From contig PCAH01000049.1 of the NCBI GenBank assembly GCA_002730485.1, forward strand, positions 1 through 8,182: a DNA stretch of 8,182 nt. The letters are read 5' to 3'. The position numbers and the translations under genes were made by a program. The stretch is from Dehalococcoidia bacterium. Lineage in GTDB: Bacteria > Chloroflexota > Dehalococcoidia > UBA3495. This document shows, piece by piece, positions 4,783 through 8,182 of this stretch. The notes beneath the pieces are model-generated. The model saw only the letters and a list, made by a program, of their open reading frames with translations. It had not been told where the DNA came from and searched no databases. Numbering within the stretch: position 1 is the stretch's first letter; each line of letters opens with the position of its first letter.

Positions 4783-5056
4783 CATCGGCTCCAGACATTC
4801 TTGGTAGTTCCGGTTTGCATTTTACCCCCCTGGCTTTCATCTCACGAACAATGCTTCCGATTGGATTCTCTTCGGAAACCATCGCGGTCATCCCACAATC
4901 TCTCAACCTCTGGCGAACAATGTTCAGGTCGGCGGCCGTTAGTGGGATTGTCTGTTTTGATCCATCCTCTCCTATAACCTGCCTGCCATCCCTGAGGAGC
5001 GATAGCAGGTAAGAATCGAAGAGGTCACTTATCTGTTGTTGTCGCTTCTGACTCAT
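4760..5056 (-). CDS. terS: Terminase small subunit (T7 gp18-like DNA-recognition protein)
   Basis: This is probably the packaging subunit that recognises phage DNA and hands it to the large terminase. It has 98 residues, close to T7 gp18 (89). Residues ~39-56 (LTAADLNIVRQRLRDCGM) match the 'a-t-x-A-[DE]-L-N-x-x-R-x-[FL]-L-x-D-x-G-[IM]' helix that recurs in small terminases of T7-like and marine podoviruses. An N-terminal helix (DLFDSYLLSLLRDG) precedes it and a basic linker follows. The ATG overlaps the stop of the giant gene as ATGA (5056-5053), so translation is likely coupled; a weak GGGGA lies upstream. Its 3' end overlaps the next gene by about 23-26 bases. The family call is from motif and position rather than a search. 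The separation from terL by two genes is noted as unusual. Confidence 0.8.
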   Translation of the reverse strand: MSQKRQQQISDLFDSYLLSLLRDGRQVIGEDGSKQTIPLTAADLNIVRQRLRDCGMTAMVSEENPIGSIVREMKARGVKCKPELPRMSGADDAATRAG

Positions 5057-8000
5057 GGTCTTTCCCCGGCTTGCTCAACGACATCTTCAATATCGTTTCT
5101 GTCTCTTGTCCCGACGCCTTGAGTTGTGTGTCGCGGATCTCGGGCGTCTCTCCGCCTCTGCTCGGCCAACTCTCCCGATCCGGCGGCAGACCGGTCTACT
5201 GTTGGCGTCATCATTTCTCGGGCAGCGTCGATCTGAACGAGCCACGCTGCGTACGCAAGCGATCCATCATCGTTCATGTTGTTCTTTGTGTTTATGTACG
5301 CTACCGCGCGGTATGCATTGATTATTTCCGAGACTACCTCTCGCTTCACTTTCCTGTTGCCAGGGGTGTCCTCGTTGAGGGCTGCATAGTCTTTGGCCCC
5401 TCCAGACTCGCCACCAAAGAGTTCTAACAGGGACTCCCGCAGTGTTACCTTCCGGCCCGACACGCCCTCTAACTTCACCCTGCCAATTTCTCTCTTCCAA
5501 TAATCGTATGGCTGCAAACCTTCGTCGTCGACCCAGTCCGGGTCTGGGGCAGAAAGGATAGTGGGGAGCCCGGTCCATTCGCTCTCGACAGGCGTAGCCG
5601 ATTCCCCTGCACCAATATATTGGAGCATCCGTACGTTTTCCTTTACCATACTTGGGTGATCACCAGGGTAGTCAATATCAACAAGACCCTCCATAACCAA
5701 GTCTCCGGTCCTCTCTGAGATCGCCCCCGGAAGGAACATATTGAGCCAAGAGGTCCCGTCGACTTCTCCCATTGACTCTAGGGTAAGTGGCTCGCCAAGG
5801 ATGTTCCTCATTATTGGTGCTTCGCCCGGTCCAGTGACCATGCCAATCCACGTTTGCGTCCTGAGTGAGTCCAACATGGTTCTTGCTTCGTATAATGCTG
5901 GGTGCGAGGCTCGGAGTGTTTGTCTCGCCAAGGTAATGTCGATATTGGCAATAGGTGTTGTTGGCGTAAACATACTAATGAGTACGCTGTCGAGACTGCC
6001 ACCCGTCTCTACCCTTGCCCTTGACAACTGCAACAGATTATCAAGTCCCTGCATCATGTTCTTGTCTTGCATATTCCCGACGATGGCGTACATGACTGCT
6101 GTAACCATCCCCATGCGTTCCTCTTCTAACTCACTGCCTCCCTCTCCTGCCGATATGTACTCATAGGTGTCAGCCATAGTCCCCAATGCAATAGCCCAAG
6201 GGTCACCCTTCTTATATGAGTAATACGTATCTCCAATTCGTACGGAGTACGGCCTCCACCCGGTCTGCCTCCAAAGTTCTCTCGTGTCTCGGTTTGCTGG
6301 CCCACCACCCGTGATTGTTCCCGAAGCGGCTAAGTCATACCCCGTTGCAAACATTGCGATTCCCATCGCCTGTTGGCCACGAACGATAGCAATTTGCCTC
6401 GCGTCACCACTGGCCAGTCGGGCCATGTTTACTCTGTGAATCTGTGCAATAGCACTATCGGGCTGTATGGTCCACCCGTGTCCTCTTGCGGCGCCCCATG
6501 AACGGTTTACGCCTTCTATGGCCATGCTCGAAGGCAAGTACCCGCCGAACCGTTCAAACAACTTCGCGGGTGTTCTGTAGAACGGAACCAAGATTCTCAA
6601 CACGGGGAACCTGTTGAGGCCAGTCTGGAACCACTTTCCTAGACCGCTTGTTACGGGGCCTGTAAACGTCGCGGTCGTTGCACCTGCGGTTGCGACATCA
6701 ACACCAGACTCAAGGCCGGGAACAAACGTACCTGTTGCCTCGTCGGTGTATCCTTTCCAATTCTTTGTCATATACTCTTTGACAATCTTCATGGCTTTAA
6801 GTTGGTCGGCGGACAGACCAGACTCACGCAACTTTATGACCTCTGGAAGTTGCTGTGCTTCTTCTAAGAGGACCGTACGGGTACGGAGCCGGCCATTGCT
6901 TATATGGCGTTCCACGCCGGCTTTCGCCCTTTGGGCCACATCCTTATGTAGTCTCACCACGGCAGCCGACTTCTTCAACCAATTGGCGTCTGCTAGTCCC
7001 TCATTTGTTAGTGCTTGATGCATTTCTTTCGCGTAAAGATCCGCTTCCAAGGCAGTACGCCCATTTGCCACGCGATACAATTCATCCGCTGTAGAGATCA
7101 GGTTGCCCGGAAGCCGGACGCCTCGGCCACTGGAGTTGACCAAGTACCACAAGACTCTACTGTCTCCAGCGGCTGTATCGGGAACCATGAACCCCTGCTG
7201 TCCCAGCCAGTTGCCACCAGTCTCACGACTTCGACCGGGCTGAAGAATGGGCACTCGTCTCTCGAAAGAGGGAGCCCTGCCCTGGCCGTAACTTATGGCC
7301 TTCCCTTGGGCTCGTGGCGCGTCGATAACTTCGTGGTTCGGAAGGAAGATGCTCCCCTCGTTCATGTACGTTCTTAGCATCTGCCTAAGGCCGTGGCCTG
7401 CGTTTCGGAACCACCGGAAGAAGTTATATACAGCCTCGATGGATTGCCCGTAGCCCTGTGGCCCGCCAAGTGCCTGCGGGAGCAGGCCGCCCGCGAAGTG
7501 TTGCGCTCCCTCGATAATTGTCACGAGTGCCGGAGACACCGTGGTAATGCCCGTGAATCCTGAAGTTGCTGGTGACGACAACAACGCATTGATGTAAGTC
7601 TCCATGAACATGGACGTTGCTCTGCTGCCAATTGTCCTGTTTGATTCACGGATCACTCTCGGCAATACGTCATTTACCACCCTTCGGCCTCTGGTTCCAC
7701 CGTGGGCCTTCACCGCCTCTTCAACAAGTGCAATCAGTTCCTCTCCATTCGCGGCTACGTCTAAGCCAGAACCCTTAAGAAACGCTGCCGCCCTCTTTGG
7801 GTCCATTAGTGTTTTCCTACTTGGTAAGGCGGACGCTTTCGGGAAGAATCTCCCTTGCAATGCTTCACCTGCCCTGCCCCAGTCGGTAGCCACAGCGTCT
7901 ACGTGCCTCATCCAAACCTCGGCGTTTATGTACGCTCTCTGTAGCAACGCGAGGTCTGTAACACTCCCAGATTGCCTTGCTGCTGCGGCAAGTTTGGCTA

Positions 8001-8182
8001 TATCTTCCATTTGCCACCGCATCATTAGGTTTCCAGCGTTTATTATGTTGGTGAAGGCGACACCGGCCTCCTCTGCACTGAAGGTCCCAAACCACTTCTC
8101 AACCGTCTTCACTATGTCGTCTTCTGGGAGCCCGATTATCCTTGCGAGGTTATTGGCGTTTCTGGCCATCATCTCTTCTGCA
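5053..8182 (-). CDS. Giant internal virion / large polyvalent phage protein, C-terminal part (5' partial)
   Basis: The frame is open to the right edge. An ATG at 8172 has GAAGAG directly against it with no room for a ribosome-binding site, and the codons before it (Ala-Glu-Glu) read on without a stop, so the true start lies outside. The ~1040 visible residues carry segments I recognise from very large phage virion or 'polyvalent' proteins. Numbered from the ATG at 8172, these are DWGRAGEALQGRF (~97-109), ETYINALLSSPAT (191-203), VRLPGNLISTADELYRVANG (352-371) and RFPVLRILVPFYRTPAKLF (521-539). In homologs these lie downstream of enzymatic or scaffold regions, and the proteins are carried in or ejected from the capsid. 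There are several amphipathic Ala/Gly-rich stretches but no clear membrane anchor. The end is charged and low complexity. ATGA coupling to terS agrees with a T7-like order of internal proteins before terminase. Confidence 0.8.
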   Translation of the reverse strand, partial: AEEMMARNANNLARIIGLPEDDIVKTVEKWFGTFSAEEAGVAFTNIINAGNLMMRWQMEDIAKLAAAARQSGSVTDLALLQRAYINAEVWMRHVDAVATDWGRAGEALQGRFFPKASALPSRKTLMDPKRAAAFLKGSGLDVAANGEELIALVEEAVKAHGGTRGRRVVNDVLPRVIRESNRTIGSRATSMFMETYINALLSSPATSGFTGITTVSPALVTIIEGAQHFAGGLLPQALGGPQGYGQSIEAVYNFFRWFRNAGHGLRQMLRTYMNEGSIFLPNHEVIDAPRAQGKAISYGQGRAPSFERRVPILQPGRSRETGGNWLGQQGFMVPDTAAGDSRVLWYLVNSSGRGVRLPGNLISTADELYRVANGRTALEADLYAKEMHQALTNEGLADANWLKKSAAVVRLHKDVAQRAKAGVERHISNGRLRTRTVLLEEAQQLPEVIKLRESGLSADQLKAMKIVKEYMTKNWKGYTDEATGTFVPGLESGVDVATAGATTATFTGPVTSGLGKWFQTGLNRFPVLRILVPFYRTPAKLFERFGGYLPSSMAIEGVNRSWGAARGHGWTIQPDSAIAQIHRVNMARLASGDARQIAIVRGQQAMGIAMFATGYDLAASGTITGGGPANRDTRELWRQTGWRPYSVRIGDTYYSYKKGDPWAIALGTMADTYEYISAGEGGSELEEERMGMVTAVMYAIVGNMQDKNMMQGLDNLLQLSRARVETGGSLDSVLISMFTPTTPIANIDITLARQTLRASHPALYEARTMLDSLRTQTWIGMVTGPGEAPIMRNILGEPLTLESMGEVDGTSWLNMFLPGAISERTGDLVMEGLVDIDYPGDHPSMVKENVRMLQYIGAGESATPVESEWTGLPTILSAPDPDWVDDEGLQPYDYWKREIGRVKLEGVSGRKVTLRESLLELFGGESGGAKDYAALNEDTPGNRKVKREVVSEIINAYRAVAYINTKNNMNDDGSLAYAAWLVQIDAAREMMTPTVDRSAAGSGELAEQRRRDARDPRHTTQGVGTRDRNDIEDVVEQAGERP

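Noticed and set aside
5741..6166. Plus-strand frame of 141 codons opposite the giant protein; similar long antisense frames lie opposite terL, terS and the phosphoesterase
   Set aside because: They lie wholly within genes with strong protein evidence, lack ribosome-binding sites and show no recognisable motif.

Overview
This window looks like part of a tailed bacteriophage genome with a T7-type (podovirus-like) DNA-packaging module. The evidence is a small and a large terminase subunit of the T7 gp18/gp19 kind, directly downstream of a very large virion-associated protein. The genes are packed with 1-base (TAATG), 4-base (ATGA) or short overlaps, and every recognisable gene from 951 to the right edge is on the minus strand. 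The sequence does not reveal the host. No tRNA, rRNA, integrase, insertion sequence or CRISPR array was seen.

Layout, following minus-strand transcription from right to left: (1) 8182-5053, the C-terminal ~1040 residues of a giant phage internal/polyvalent protein whose N-terminus lies outside the window; (2) 5056-4760, small terminase; (3) 4782-4477, a ~100-residue conserved phage protein of unknown role; (4) 4520-3603, a calcineurin-like metallophosphoesterase; (5) 3603-1900, large terminase; (6) 1868-1740, a 42-residue lysine-rich peptide; (7) 1740-1093, a 215-residue probable beta-sandwich structural protein; (8) 1079-951, a 42-residue single-membrane-span peptide. A 12-bp hairpin at 907-941 closes this operon.

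The left edge carries plus-strand genes converging on that operon: the tail end of a charged, heptad-repeat protein (2-175) and, coupled to it by an ATGA overlap, a 29-residue membrane peptide (172-261). A GC-rich hairpin at 273-323 follows. Between the two facing hairpins are about 580 bases with no convincing gene. This stretch is rich in short tandem repeats, including a 'staircase' array of CCTGG units, dyad-symmetric operator-like sites and a 13-bp inverted repeat. By position, a replication, regulatory or packaging/end region is plausible, but that is inference.

Functionally, the minus-strand block is a late operon: an internal (ejected or scaffolding-like) protein, the packaging motor with its DNA-recognition subunit, an unusual phosphoesterase between the two terminase genes, and small structural or membrane accessories. 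The most notable points are the phosphoesterase between terS and terL, the set of unlisted micro-genes, and the repeat-rich convergent junction.
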